Positions 1-7,636 are shown, numbered from the stretch's first letter. The stretch: DNA of 42,153 nt from UBA8437 sp963582065 (GCA_963582065.1 CAUZRQ010000039.1:1-42153); one strand, 5' to 3'. Notes: generated by a model not told the origin, from the letters alone. Made by a program: numbers and translations.

Positions 1-150
1 ACAGCCTCTTCAGCTTCGGCCTCTTCAGCCACAGCCTCTTCAGCCACAGCCTCTTCAGCCACAGCCTCTTCAGCCACAGCCTCTTCAGCTTCAGCCTCTT
101 CAGCTTCAGCCTCTTCAGCTTCAGCCCCTTCAGCCTTAGGCTCTTCACCA
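1..150. repeat. 15-bp coding tandem repeat (NusA tail)
   Basis: About nine near-identical 15-bp units of the form acagcctcttcagcc or tcagcctcttcagct run head to tail from the left edge to about 135, with a degenerate tenth to 150. Read on the minus strand in the nusA frame, each unit encodes the pentapeptide AEEA followed by V or E. The array continues past the edge, so the copy number is unknown. The period is a multiple of three, so gain or loss of units changes tail length without breaking the frame. Confidence 0.9.
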
Positions 151-1511
151 TCGGCTGGTTCACCCGAATCCGTCTCGGCTTCGTCCTCTTTGGAGATCCC
201 AAGCAGTTCGTTTCGAGTTTCCTCACTGAGCGCATCAAGGAGTTCAGCCGGCGGTTCTTCACCACGCTCAATGTACTCTTCGGCAGCCGCGCGAATCTGT
301 CGTTCACGATCCCTGGCCGCACGTTGCTCGGCCCGCCGTCGTGTCTCCGCCTCTTCCTGACGTTCGGCTTCAACCTCGGCCGCCGCGACGATCACGTTGC
401 ATTCTTCCTCGCTGAGGCCACCCATATCGGCGAGATCATCGGGCTCGATCACCGAAAGATCGAAGAAGCTGAAGAAGCCCTGTCCTACGAGTTCTTCGGC
501 GAGGTCAGTAGTGACTCCGGGGATCATCGCAAAAGCTTCGGTCGATTGTTCGAGTTGAAGATGAAGTTCCTCCGTGGTCATCACTTCGATGTCCCAGCCG
601 ACGAGCTTCGACGCCAGGCGGACATTCTGTCCCCGTTTGCCGATGGCAAGCGAGAGTTGATCTTCGCCAACCAGGACCAGGACCCGCCCAAGCAGCGCAC
701 AGACGATCACGTCATCGACATCGGCCGGCTGCATGGCATTGGGGACCAGCACCGGAAGCGATTCGTTCCAGCGGACAATGTCGATTCGTTCGCCTGCGAG
801 TTCTTCGACGATGTTCTTGATTCGTGAACCGCGGACCCCGACACAGGCTCCGACGCAGTCGATGTTGTTGTCGTAACAGGAGACGGCAACTTTCGAACGG
901 TAACCGGCTTCGCGGGCCAGCGACTGAATCTCGATGATCGCTTCGGCCACCTCGGGGATCTCGCGTTCGAAAAGTCTCTGCACCAGGTCGGGGTGCTTTC
1001 TGGAAAGGATGATCTTGACCCGGCTACCGGCCTTTCGAACCTCGATGATCACCGCCCGCACTCGCTCGTTGACCCGATGCGACTCGCCCGGGATCTGTTC
1101 GCTGCGTGGCAGGAAGGCTTCAACCTTGCCGAGATTGACCGTGGCGGCGCCGCCGTCGAATCGGGTCACGGTCCCGGTGACCATCTGGCCGCGCAATTCC
1201 TCGTACTCGATAAACAGCGAATCTCTCTCGGCCTCGCGGATCTTCTGGATCATGACCTGCTTGGCGGTCTGAGCCGAGATACGACCGAGGATCGTGCCGA
1301 GGTCGTCCGGAGCGATCTCGATCCCGGGACAATGCACCGTCGGCTCGCCGGTGGTGCGGTCGATTTGAACCTCGACCTCGGACTCTTCACCGTAGTGCTT
1401 GCGGGCAGCTGAGAGAATGGCCTGCTCGATGCCCTCGAAGACGATGTTCTTGTCGATATTCTTATCGCGATGGATCGCGTCGACCAGCCGGAGAAGCTCG
1501 GGTCCGTTCAT
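1..1511 (-). CDS. nusA: Transcription termination/antitermination factor NusA (C-terminus cut by window edge)
   Basis: NusA binds RNA polymerase and nascent RNA and modulates pausing, termination and antitermination. The ATG at 1511 starts MNGPELLRLVDAIHRDK, matching the NusA N-terminal domain (about residues 1-125). An S1 domain follows (about 130-200, with GTVTRFDGGAATVNLGK), then two KH domains (about 200-345, with GVRGSRIKNIVEEL and LSLAIGKRGQNVRLA). After these comes one helix-hairpin-helix-like segment (MIPGVTTDLAEELVGQGF), then an Arg/Glu-rich helix and an acidic Ala/Glu tail made of AEEA(V/E) repeats. At least 503 codons are present and no stop is reached, so the protein is longer than Bacillus NusA (about 370) and its tail is unusual. 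rimP, which often precedes nusA, is absent; a gene-free structured leader lies there instead. Identity is secure from domain order and KH motifs. Confidence 0.95.
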   Translation of the reverse strand, partial: MNGPELLRLVDAIHRDKNIDKNIVFEGIEQAILSAARKHYGEESEVEVQIDRTTGEPTVHCPGIEIAPDDLGTILGRISAQTAKQVMIQKIREAERDSLFIEYEELRGQMVTGTVTRFDGGAATVNLGKVEAFLPRSEQIPGESHRVNERVRAVIIEVRKAGSRVKIILSRKHPDLVQRLFEREIPEVAEAIIEIQSLAREAGYRSKVAVSCYDNNIDCVGACVGVRGSRIKNIVEELAGERIDIVRWNESLPVLVPNAMQPADVDDVIVCALLGRVLVLVGEDQLSLAIGKRGQNVRLASKLVGWDIEVMTTEELHLQLEQSTEAFAMIPGVTTDLAEELVGQGFFSFFDLSVIEPDDLADMGGLSEEECNVIVAAAEVEAERQEEAETRRRAEQRAARDRERQIRAAAEEYIERGEEPPAELLDALSEETRNELLGISKEDEAETDSGEPADGEEPKAEGAEAEEAEAEEAEAEEAVAEEAVAEEAVAEEAVAEEAEAEEA

Positions 1512-1597
1512 CGCAGTTCCTTCTCTGCCTGTTTATCCACGTTACGGGCTTCCGGTTGGCTGTCCGGACCCGGCAAATTAAGGGCCGGGATGAGAGG

Positions 1598-1611
1598 CCG
1601 GGTTCGCCCGG
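1598..1611. other. Perfect tetraloop hairpin in the nusA 5' leader
   Basis: CCGGG-TTCG-CCCGG forms a perfect 5-bp stem with a UUCG loop if read on the plus strand, or a CGAA loop on the minus strand, where it would lie in the nusA 5' leader about 90 bases before the start codon. No U-tract follows on the minus strand, so it is not a terminator for that direction. Its role is unknown. Confidence 0.4.
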
Positions 1612-1685
1612 TTGTGTTCTTCGTCTCAGATCGCGTCAAGTTTCGGTTCGACTGATCTCATCGTTTTCAGATTCCCACAGGAAAC

Positions 1686-1710
1686 AAAAAAATGCGGGTC
1701 GGTAACCCAC
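1686..1710 (-). terminator. Intrinsic-terminator-like hairpin ahead of nusA
   Basis: On the minus strand GTGGGT-taccg-ACCCGC forms a 6-bp stem (one G-T pair) followed by one A and then seven T. It lies about 175 bases before the nusA start codon and downstream of the 1947-1975 promoter, so it would end or attenuate that transcript before nusA. Confidence 0.5.
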
Positions 1711-1940
1711 ACTGGTTGCCACGGCGGACGACTCTCGCCCCACACGACCGACCAACACCTCCCAACACCACCACGGCGCGGAGGGCACCGGCCCAACAAG
1801 GTCCTTGGAAACAGGTCCGAGTTACATGCGGACGCTCCCGGAGGAAACCTCAAAGGATGTTCCGGCGAGAACCCGCAAGGCACCAATTGCCCGGCATCGA
1901 GTGAGTCGATTCTCACCGGCAGCTTAATCTTCGCAATACG
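1686..1940 (-). ncRNA. Candidate structured RNA or cis-acting leader upstream of nusA
   Basis: This 255-base stretch has no convincing ORF. It is bounded on the minus strand by a promoter (1947-1975) and a hairpin plus T7 tract (1686-1710). Stems seen by eye include GGTCGGT at 1753-1747 pairing with ACCGACC at 1703-1697; CCGGA/TCCGG near 1863 and 1837, extended outward by CTC/GAG; GTGAG/CTCAC around 1900-1915; GGGC-CGGT-GCCC near 1785-1795; and GGCG/CGCC inside the last large stem. The 7-bp GGTCGGT stem and the terminator stem share bases 1697-1699, so they exclude each other, as in an attenuator. It could be a free small RNA or a nusA leader. It does not match my recollection of RNase P RNA, tmRNA, SRP RNA or 6S RNA. 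Confidence 0.4.
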
Positions 1941-1946
1941 TGCTGA

Positions 1947-1975
1947 ACGATACTGGATGACTCCTGGAGTGTCAA
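1947..1975 (-). promoter_or_regulatory. Sigma70-like promoter TTGACA-17-TATCGT reading toward nusA
   Basis: On the minus strand a perfect -35 TTGACA (1975-1970) is followed by a 17-base spacer and TATCGT (1952-1947, four of six consensus bases). The predicted start is near 1940. It is the best promoter in the 1512-2066 gene-free stretch. A perfect GACCGC/GCGGTC inverted repeat sits immediately upstream. Confidence 0.6.
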
Positions 1976-1977
1976 GC

Positions 1978-1998
1978 GACCGCGGAGCGGTCAGTTTT
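1978..1998 (+). terminator. Perfect inverted repeat with short T-run (plus-strand terminator or operator)
   Basis: GACCGC-GGA-GCGGTC is a perfect 6-bp stem with a 3-base loop, followed on the plus strand by AG and TTTT. It could be a weak plus-strand terminator. Because it abuts the minus-strand -35 box at 1970-1975, it could instead be a protein-binding palindrome. No plus-strand gene lies before it. Confidence 0.3.
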
Positions 1999-2066
1999 GC
2001 CGGAAGTTGTTGGTAGACAGCCTTTTACAGAGCAAGCCATCACGGAAGTGAGGACAGACAAAAGAC

Positions 2067-2391
2067 ATGAAAAAACCGAAGTTTGACCCCATCGAAGCTC
2101 ACCGTTGGTTCGCCGTTGAGATAAACAACCAGGCGTGGGACCTACTGGAATCCGATACCCGCACCGAAGAAGACGACGAGTTGTTACGCAACACGGCGCA
2201 CGCGGCATGCCGCCTCAAGGGCCTTCGGTCTTCTCGGCAATTCGTCTCTGCAGCAGACGCACCGCGCGGCGGCAATCACCTGTCGCAACCAACTCACCGA
2301 TGAAACCGACCACGAACTGGTTGACGCGTGTCTTCTCCGCGAGGACCCGGTAACGTCGACCGACCCCGACGGCGAACCGGCCGATTCCTAG
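2067..2391 (+). pseudogene. Small unrecognised gene split by a +1 frameshift
   Basis: The ATG at 2067 opens MKKPKFDPIEAHRWFAVEIN and reads to about residue 51 (HAACRLK). From there coding character moves to the next frame: dropping one G of the AAGGG at 2217-2221 gives a continuous reading through LQQTHRAAAITCRNQL, HELVDACLLREDPV and a stop at 2389-2391. The repaired product would be 107 residues, soluble and acidic at the C-terminus. Without repair, the first frame runs to 2303 with an Arg- and Ser-rich end that looks non-coding. The repaired stop overlaps the convergent gene's stop by four bases (CTAG), a sensible gene boundary that supports the repair. I do not recognise the family. A sequencing error, a true pseudogene or programmed frameshifting are all possible. 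Confidence 0.6.
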
Positions 2392-3707
2392 CCCGCTGCG
2401 ATGATGGCGCTGGCTTGACCGCTGGTGGTGACGTTGAGGTTGAGCAGAACGTTGTTGGAGACGGCACGGAGTTCACCGTGAACGACATCCAGGGGACATT
2501 CGACATCGGGTTGCTCGAAGTTGAGCGTCCGGGGCACCACGCCATGGCCGAGCGCCAACAGCGAAGCGGCCAGTTCGAGTGTGCCACAGCCAGCTCCGGA
2601 ATTCCCCAGCGCACTTTTCATCGCGGTGACCGGCACCTGGCTGGCCGTCTTTCCAAAAATCTCCGCGATCGCCGACGCCTCGATGATGTCTGCCTCGCGT
2701 GCCGCCAACCCGTGAGCATGGATGTGACCGACATCGGCGGGCGAAAGGTCGGCATCAGCCAATGCCGCGCGGACGGCGTTGATCATGGCCTGCCGCGGAT
2801 TGCGACGACCCCGCCGGTCGATCACACAGCTTGAACCGGCTCCGAGAATCGTCCCCAGGATCGTCGCACCCCTCGCCCGAGCGTGTGTCTCGGTCTCGAG
2901 GATCAGCGAGCAGGCCCCTTCGCCAATCACCTGCCCGGTGCGGCCCGCGTCAAACGGCCGGCACCAGGTTGACGGATCCCCCTCGCCTTCGGCCAGTTCG
3001 TCCCACATCGTGGCGTGCAGACACTTGATCGGGTGCATCCGCGATCCGGTCGATCCGGCAATCATGACATCCGCGCTGCCACGCACGAGCAACCGGAAAG
3101 CCTCTCCGATCGCGAGGTTTCCGGATGCCTCGGCCAGAGTCAACGAGTTGTTGGGGCCGCGGGCGTCGGCGGCAATCGCGATGTGGCAGGCCGGCATGTT
3201 CGGCAGGTACTTCAGGAGCCACAACGGCTCCATCTCACTGATCCCACTCGTACCCCAGCGAGCAATCTGGAAATCGAACTCACCACCCTCAACCATCGCG
3301 GACGACCGAGTGGCACTGCGAATCAGCGATTGGGGATGAGAGAACATCTGATCGGCGCCGTAGTCGACCCCCAGCCGCGTCCGGTCGATCGAGTCCGAGT
3401 CGATCTCCGCATCGGCCAGAGCCAGCACCGCCGAGGCGACTCCGAGTTGGATGTCCCGGCACATCACCTTGATACTCTTCCGCTGCGGCTCGAGATACTC
3501 CTTTCGGGCCGACGCCAGCGTGAACTCCGGCACCTCGCCACCAACGTGCCCGGGAACTCCCGACACCTCCATCAGACCGATCGAACCAATCCCGTTGGTC
3601 CCGTCCAGCACCCCCTGCCCGAACGACTCGCGGCCAATCCCGATCGGGCTGAAGACGCCCATGCCGGTGACGACGATCTTCTGGTTGTTTGACTCGGATC
3701 TGCCCAT
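2388..3707 (-). CDS. FabF-like ketosynthase homologue lacking the catalytic Cys (chain-length-factor-like)
   Basis: The 439-residue protein has the thiolase fold order of beta-ketoacyl-ACP synthases: IVVTGMGVFSPIG at the N-terminus, GPNNSLTLAEASGNLAIGEA in the middle, AHG at 331-333 and the C-terminal NLNVTTSGQ. Aligned with the neighbouring FabF, the nucleophile Cys is Glu193 and the second catalytic His is Asn369 (KSALGNSGAG instead of KSQLGHLLGA), while His332 remains. It should therefore not condense acyl chains by the normal Cys-His-His mechanism. Aromatic polyketide systems pair an active KS with a Cys-less chain-length factor (usually Gln), so a KS/CLF-like partnership with FabF, or a malonyl-ACP decarboxylase role, is an inference. 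The ATG at 3707 was chosen because the longer frame to 3935 runs into fabF. It lies 91 bases after fabF on the same strand. Confidence 0.85.
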   Translation of the reverse strand: MGRSESNNQKIVVTGMGVFSPIGIGRESFGQGVLDGTNGIGSIGLMEVSGVPGHVGGEVPEFTLASARKEYLEPQRKSIKVMCRDIQLGVASAVLALADAEIDSDSIDRTRLGVDYGADQMFSHPQSLIRSATRSSAMVEGGEFDFQIARWGTSGISEMEPLWLLKYLPNMPACHIAIAADARGPNNSLTLAEASGNLAIGEAFRLLVRGSADVMIAGSTGSRMHPIKCLHATMWDELAEGEGDPSTWCRPFDAGRTGQVIGEGACSLILETETHARARGATILGTILGAGSSCVIDRRGRRNPRQAMINAVRAALADADLSPADVGHIHAHGLAAREADIIEASAIAEIFGKTASQVPVTAMKSALGNSGAGCGTLELAASLLALGHGVVPRTLNFEQPDVECPLDVVHGELRAVSNNVLLNLNVTTSGQASAIIAAG

Positions 3708-3798
3708 GGAACCAGCAAAGATGAGGGAGGTCGGTGTTGAGAGTAATCGGTGATGGACGCGGGACGAAATTCGATCCGGAGATGGAACCGGTGGACTT

Positions 3799-5040
3799 TC
3801 ACGCAACCCGTCTGAGTACCAGGCAGGCGTTGTGGCCGCCGAAACCGAAGCTGTTCTTGAGGATGTGATTGACAGAGCACGACCGGGCCTCAGCCAGAAC
3901 GTAATCGAGATCGCATTCGGGGTCGGGGTTGTCAAGATTGATGGTGGGGGGAACGACCTGGTCCTGCAGTGCCATCACACAGGCACACATTTCGACTCCC
4001 CCCGAAGCTCCCAGCAGGTGGCCCAGTTGGCTCTTGTTGCTGGAAACACACAGCGAACGGGCGTGGTCGCCGAAGACGGACTTGATCGCCCGAGTCTCGG
4101 CCACGTCTCCCAGCGGGGTACTGGTGCCATGAGCATTGACGTAGTCGATCTGATCAGCCGGCAGTCCCGCGTCGTCGATCGCCGCCGACATGGCCCGCGC
4201 CGCCCCTTCCCCCTCGGGATTGGGGGCTGTCATGTGGGTTCCGTCGGCTGACATGCCGTAACCGATGATCTCGGCCATCACCGCAGCCCCGCGTGACTCG
4301 GCGTGCGCGAGTTCCTCGAGCACCAGGATGCCGGCCCCTTCGGAAAGCACGAATCCGTCCCGGTCCTTATCCCACGGCCGGCTGGCCGATTCGGGGTCGT
4401 CGTTGCGGGTCGAGAGCGCGTTCATGCGTGCGAAGCCCGAAAGTCCCATCGGAGTGATCGCCGCTTCGCTGCCACCGGTGACCATCACGTCAGCGGTCCC
4501 GTGCTGAATCAGCCGAAAGGCCTCACCGATCGCGTTGGTCGCCGAAGCACACGCGGTGGCGATGGCGATGTTGGGGCCGCGGAGTTGGAAATGGACCGAG
4601 ATGTTCCCACTGGCGGCATTGACCATCAGCTTGGGGATCATCAACGGCGAGACCCGTGAAGGCCCCCGATCGTAGAGCACGCTGTGGTTCTGCTCGATCT
4701 CCTCCAGCCCCCCGATCCCACTGCCGATCAACACGCCGTGGCGATAGGGGTCCCCCTGCTGGAAGTCGATCCCGGACTGCCGGACCGCCTTCACGGCCGC
4801 AACCAGGCCGAACTGGCTGAAGCGGTCGAGACGCCGGAGTTCCTTGGGGGGCAGTTCGAGGTGGTCGGCAGGATCGAAGTCGTAGATCTCGCCGCCGAAA
4901 CGCACCTTGAATCCGTCGACGTCGAACCGCTTCAGCGGAACGATGCCGCTCTTGCCCGTGCACAGGCGGTCCCAGAACTCGGAGATCTCGCAGCCGAGCG
5001 GAGAAACGACTGAGATTCCGGTGACGACGACACGTCGCAT
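3799..5040 (-). CDS. fabF: 3-oxoacyl-[acyl-carrier-protein] synthase II
   Basis: FabF condenses malonyl-ACP with acyl-ACP in cytoplasmic fatty acid elongation. The 413-residue length is normal. The catalytic triad is complete: Cys164 in ATACASATNA, His304 in NAHGTSTPLGD and His341 in KSQLGHLLGASG. It ends with the usual NSFGFGGHNA glycine-rich loop. The ATG at 5040 overlaps the acpP stop by one base (TGATG), which implies translational coupling; a GTG one codon upstream is also possible. It is transcribed with acpP from the promoter at 5444-5472 and is followed by the Cys-less paralogue. Confidence 0.96.
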   Translation of the reverse strand: MRRVVVTGISVVSPLGCEISEFWDRLCTGKSGIVPLKRFDVDGFKVRFGGEIYDFDPADHLELPPKELRRLDRFSQFGLVAAVKAVRQSGIDFQQGDPYRHGVLIGSGIGGLEEIEQNHSVLYDRGPSRVSPLMIPKLMVNAASGNISVHFQLRGPNIAIATACASATNAIGEAFRLIQHGTADVMVTGGSEAAITPMGLSGFARMNALSTRNDDPESASRPWDKDRDGFVLSEGAGILVLEELAHAESRGAAVMAEIIGYGMSADGTHMTAPNPEGEGAARAMSAAIDDAGLPADQIDYVNAHGTSTPLGDVAETRAIKSVFGDHARSLCVSSNKSQLGHLLGASGGVEMCACVMALQDQVVPPTINLDNPDPECDLDYVLAEARSCSVNHILKNSFGFGGHNACLVLRRVA

Positions 5041-5288
5041 CACTCGCCTTCAGGCACACCGCGTTTGGCGTCGATGTAAGTGATCGCATCACCAACACTG
5101 ACGATCTTCTCGTAGTCCTCGTCCGGAACCGAGATGCCGAACTTGTCCTCGAAGGTCATCACCAACTCGACCAAGTCGAGAGAGTCGGCCTTCAGGTCGT
5201 CCTGGAACTTTTTCTCGGGGGTGATGTTGCCTACATCCTCGCTGAGTTGATCGGCGACCAATTCGATGACTTCCTCTCTGACCGACAC
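5040..5288 (-). CDS. acpP: Acyl carrier protein
   Basis: ACP carries growing acyl chains on a 4'-phosphopantetheine arm. The 82-residue acidic protein has the DSLDLVELVMTFEDKFG signature with the attachment Ser at residue 36. It starts with GTG at 5288, preceded by a clear GGAGGG Shine-Dalgarno about seven bases upstream. The last few residues (KRGVPEGE) are slightly longer than E. coli AcpP. It is coupled to fabF by a one-base overlap. fabG, which usually sits between fabD and acpP, is absent; a 364-base gene-free gap is found instead. Confidence 0.97.
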   Translation of the reverse strand: MSVREEVIELVADQLSEDVGNITPEKKFQDDLKADSLDLVELVMTFEDKFGISVPDEDYEKIVSVGDAITYIDAKRGVPEGE

Positions 5289-5310
5289 GCCCCGTCCCTC
5301 CGTCTACGCC

Positions 5311-5349
5311 AAAAAAAAACCTGCGGACTCGGCACCGGACCTCGCAAGG
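5311..5349 (-). terminator. Terminator-like hairpin with T9 in the acpP leader
   Basis: On the minus strand CCT(T)GCG at 5349-5343 can pair with CGCAGG at 5325-5320, giving a 6-bp stem with one bulged T, followed directly by nine T (5319-5311). It lies only about 22 bases before the acpP start and downstream of the promoter at 5444-5472. It either stops read-through from fabD or attenuates acpP-fabF. Confidence 0.4.
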
Positions 5350-5443
5350 CCACCGTTGACACCCGCCACAGTGCCGCCTCTCCGTCGGTGGATCCATCCC
5401 GGTAATACCGGGGCCGCATCCCTCGCCCAATCTCCTCGGCGTT

Positions 5444-5472
5444 GATATACCACCCGGTCATGTCACTGTAAA
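5444..5472 (-). promoter_or_regulatory. Sigma70-like promoter TTTACA-17-TATATC for acpP-fabF
   Basis: On the minus strand TTTACA (5472-5467) and TATATC (5449-5444) are separated by 17 bases, inside the 364-base gap between fabD and acpP. Transcription would start near 5437 and give a leader of about 150 bases. I see no credible gene in the rest of this gap (5289-5652). Confidence 0.5.
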
Positions 5473-5652
5473 CCGTAAACGATATCACGAGCCGGAACGA
5501 CGTGGGCCGCATTTCGAACCGGAAGCTCGATCACGCGCAGGCAAAGCCAAATCGGGAGGATTCGGACCAGCTGAATTTCACCGCGAATTCCGGCCAATTC
5601 GTCAACGGAAATCACCCGTGATCCTGTACCGACCCGGGTCTCGGCCAAGAGG

Positions 5653-6564
5653 CTAAGAGTCGTTGACCGACTCGCAGACGAGTTTGCGATCGATCCGCTT
5701 GAGCAGTCCCCTGAGAACCCGGCCGGGGCCGATCTCGTAGAACTGGTCGACTCCGGATGAGATCAGTCGAGAAACCGAGTCGGCCCAGAGCACGGGGCTC
5801 TTGACCTGCCGAACCAGCAACTCGCGGATCTCCTCGGGATCCTGATGCGGCACCGCGTCGACATTGCTGATGACCGGGATTCGTGGAGGCGACAGCGGAC
5901 AATCGGCCAGTGCCCGGGCCACCACCTGGTCAGCCGGTTCCATCAGCGACGTGTGAAAAGCGCCGGCCACGGGCAACTCGACAGCCCGCCCGCCGTTCGC
6001 CTCGGCCAACTCGGCCACCCGCCGGCAGGCCGACCGGTGCCCGGAAACGACCAGGTTGCCCGGGCAGAGGTAATTGGCGATCCGCAACACCTCTCCATCC
6101 TCGACCGCCTCGCGACAAATCGCCTCGACCCGCTCGGGCTCCATCAACAGCAGGCTGACCATTCCCGAGGGGGTCTTGTCCGAAGCGGCCTGCATCGCCT
6201 CGCCCCGCTTCTGGACGACGCGCAACGCATCCTCGAATTCGATCACGCCGGCGAACACCAAAGCCGTGTACTCGCCCAGGCTCAGTCCCGCCGTCCCCCC
6301 GCAATCCTCGAACAACTCGGAACGATCCGACCGCAGCCACTCCAGGGCCGCCAGGCTGGTGACGAAGATCGCCGGTTGACTGATGACCGTCGTATCAAGT
6401 TCCTGCTGCGGACCGTCGAAGCACGCGGCCGCGAGATCGTAGCCGAGCACATCGGCGGCACGGGCGTAGAGTTCGCCGGAGGCCGGGCACTCCTCAGAGA
6501 TCCGCTGGCCCATGCCGACATGCTGGGCCCCCTGCCCGGGGAACAGGAAGCCGATCCCGCTCAT
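5653..6564 (-). CDS. fabD: Malonyl-CoA:ACP transacylase
   Basis: FabD loads malonyl groups from CoA onto ACP for fatty acid synthesis in the cytoplasm. The 303-residue length is typical. FLFPGQGAQHVGMG is the N-terminal oxyanion-loop motif, GLSLGEYTA carries the nucleophilic Ser95 and GAFHTSLM the catalytic His204; EIGPGRVLRGL is the conserved C-terminal motif. Its ATG overlaps the plsX stop (ATGA), so the two are one transcription unit. The order rpmF-plsX-fabD lacks fabH, which normally lies between plsX and fabD. Confidence 0.95.
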   Translation of the reverse strand: MSGIGFLFPGQGAQHVGMGQRISEECPASGELYARAADVLGYDLAAACFDGPQQELDTTVISQPAIFVTSLAALEWLRSDRSELFEDCGGTAGLSLGEYTALVFAGVIEFEDALRVVQKRGEAMQAASDKTPSGMVSLLLMEPERVEAICREAVEDGEVLRIANYLCPGNLVVSGHRSACRRVAELAEANGGRAVELPVAGAFHTSLMEPADQVVARALADCPLSPPRIPVISNVDAVPHQDPEEIRELLVRQVKSPVLWADSVSRLISSGVDQFYEIGPGRVLRGLLKRIDRKLVCESVNDS

Positions 6565-7595
6565 GACGGCCGGCCCCCCCCGGTCAATTCGGCAGACTCA
6601 CCCGAAGCCGCCGCCAGGTCATCGACGATCTGGATGTTGACCTGGCGAGACTCGAGCGTCGTGGCGGCCCGCAGGGCGTTGGCGATGGCTCGAGCATCAC
6701 TCGAGCCGTGACAGATCATGCAGACGCCGTCGATCCCCAGCAGCGGGGCACCCCCATGTTCCCGGTAATTGTATTGCTTCGAAGCCGCCTCCAGAGCCTC
6801 CAGAGCCTTGCCCCGTTCGGCATCAAGGTGTTCGAACACGTCGTTTGCCAATGCCCGGATCAGGAACTCGGCCATCCCCTCGCTGACCTTCAGCACCACG
6901 TTCCCCACGAATCCCTCGCAGACGAGCACATCGGCCTCGCCCTGGTACAACCCTCGCCCCTCGACATTGCCGACGTACCGGTCAGCCAGTGACGAACCCT
7001 GCAACAGCAGGTGGGTCTCGCGATACAGTGCGTTCCCTTTGGTGTCCTCGCTGCCGATGTTCATCAGTCCCACCGTGGGAGATTCGACTCCCAGCACCTC
7101 ACGCGCGTAGATCACCCCCATCACCGCGTACTGCAACAGGTGTCCCGGCCGGGCCGCGGGATTGGCCCCCACGTCGATCAACACGCTGCGGCCATGCATC
7201 GTCGGCAGCGTCACCGCGATCCCCGGCCGTCGAACTCCTGCCAGAAACAGCTTCGTCCTCAGCCCCGCGGCGACTACCGCACCGGTGTTGCCGGCGCTGA
7301 CCACCGCGTCGACCTCACGCGAAGCCATCAACCGCCAGGCCACCGCGATCGAACTGTCCGGTTTCTGACGCAGTGCCTCGGTCGGCTTCTCGTCCATTCC
7401 CACCACGTCGGACGCCGCGACGACCCGCAGCCGCTCGGCGTCGAACTCCACCGCATCCAGCAACGGGTCCAACACGGCGGGATCGCCGACGAGATCGATC
7501 GACAGGTCGGACGCATCCCCGAGAGCGAGCAACGCCCCGTCGACGTTGATGCCCGGGGCGGCATCACCTCCCATCGCGTCCACTGCAATCCGCAT
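6561..7595 (-). CDS. plsX: Phosphate acyltransferase PlsX
   Basis: PlsX converts acyl-ACP to acyl-phosphate, the acyl donor for PlsY in phosphatidic acid synthesis; it acts at the inner face of the membrane. The 344-residue protein begins MRIAVDAMGGDAAPG and contains VSAGNTGAVVA, the DVGANPAARPGHLLQYA segment and CEGFVGNVVLKVSEG, all characteristic. The C-terminal 20 residues are Ser/Gly-rich and longer than usual. It lies 41 bases after rpmF and overlaps fabD by four bases, a classic ribosome/lipid gene arrangement. Confidence 0.95.
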   Translation of the reverse strand: MRIAVDAMGGDAAPGINVDGALLALGDASDLSIDLVGDPAVLDPLLDAVEFDAERLRVVAASDVVGMDEKPTEALRQKPDSSIAVAWRLMASREVDAVVSAGNTGAVVAAGLRTKLFLAGVRRPGIAVTLPTMHGRSVLIDVGANPAARPGHLLQYAVMGVIYAREVLGVESPTVGLMNIGSEDTKGNALYRETHLLLQGSSLADRYVGNVEGRGLYQGEADVLVCEGFVGNVVLKVSEGMAEFLIRALANDVFEHLDAERGKALEALEAASKQYNYREHGGAPLLGIDGVCMICHGSSDARAIANALRAATTLESRQVNIQIVDDLAAASGESAELTGGGRPS

Positions 7596-7636
7596 CGCCG
7601 ATCCCTCCTCCTACAACCGGCTCTCGGACGTCCCGC

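Noticed and set aside
1..150. Possible CRISPR-like array at the left edge
   Set aside because: The 15-bp units are contiguous without spacers and encode the NusA tail in frame.
1626..1916. A 96-codon minus-strand frame in the nusA leader
   Set aside because: It crosses the hairpin with T7, is Pro/Arg/Cys/Trp-rich and shows no ribosome binding site or family resemblance.
1686..1940. RNase P RNA, tmRNA, SRP RNA or 6S RNA in the nusA leader
   Set aside because: I looked for GAGGAAAGTCCGGGC-type, tRNA-like T-arm with CCA, and GGAAG/AGCAG SRP signatures and found none; the ends do not pair as 6S would.
2388..3935. Longer N-terminus for the Cys-less KS gene (start at 3935)
   Set aside because: The extra 76 residues overlap fabF and have no ketosynthase similarity; the family start is at 3707.
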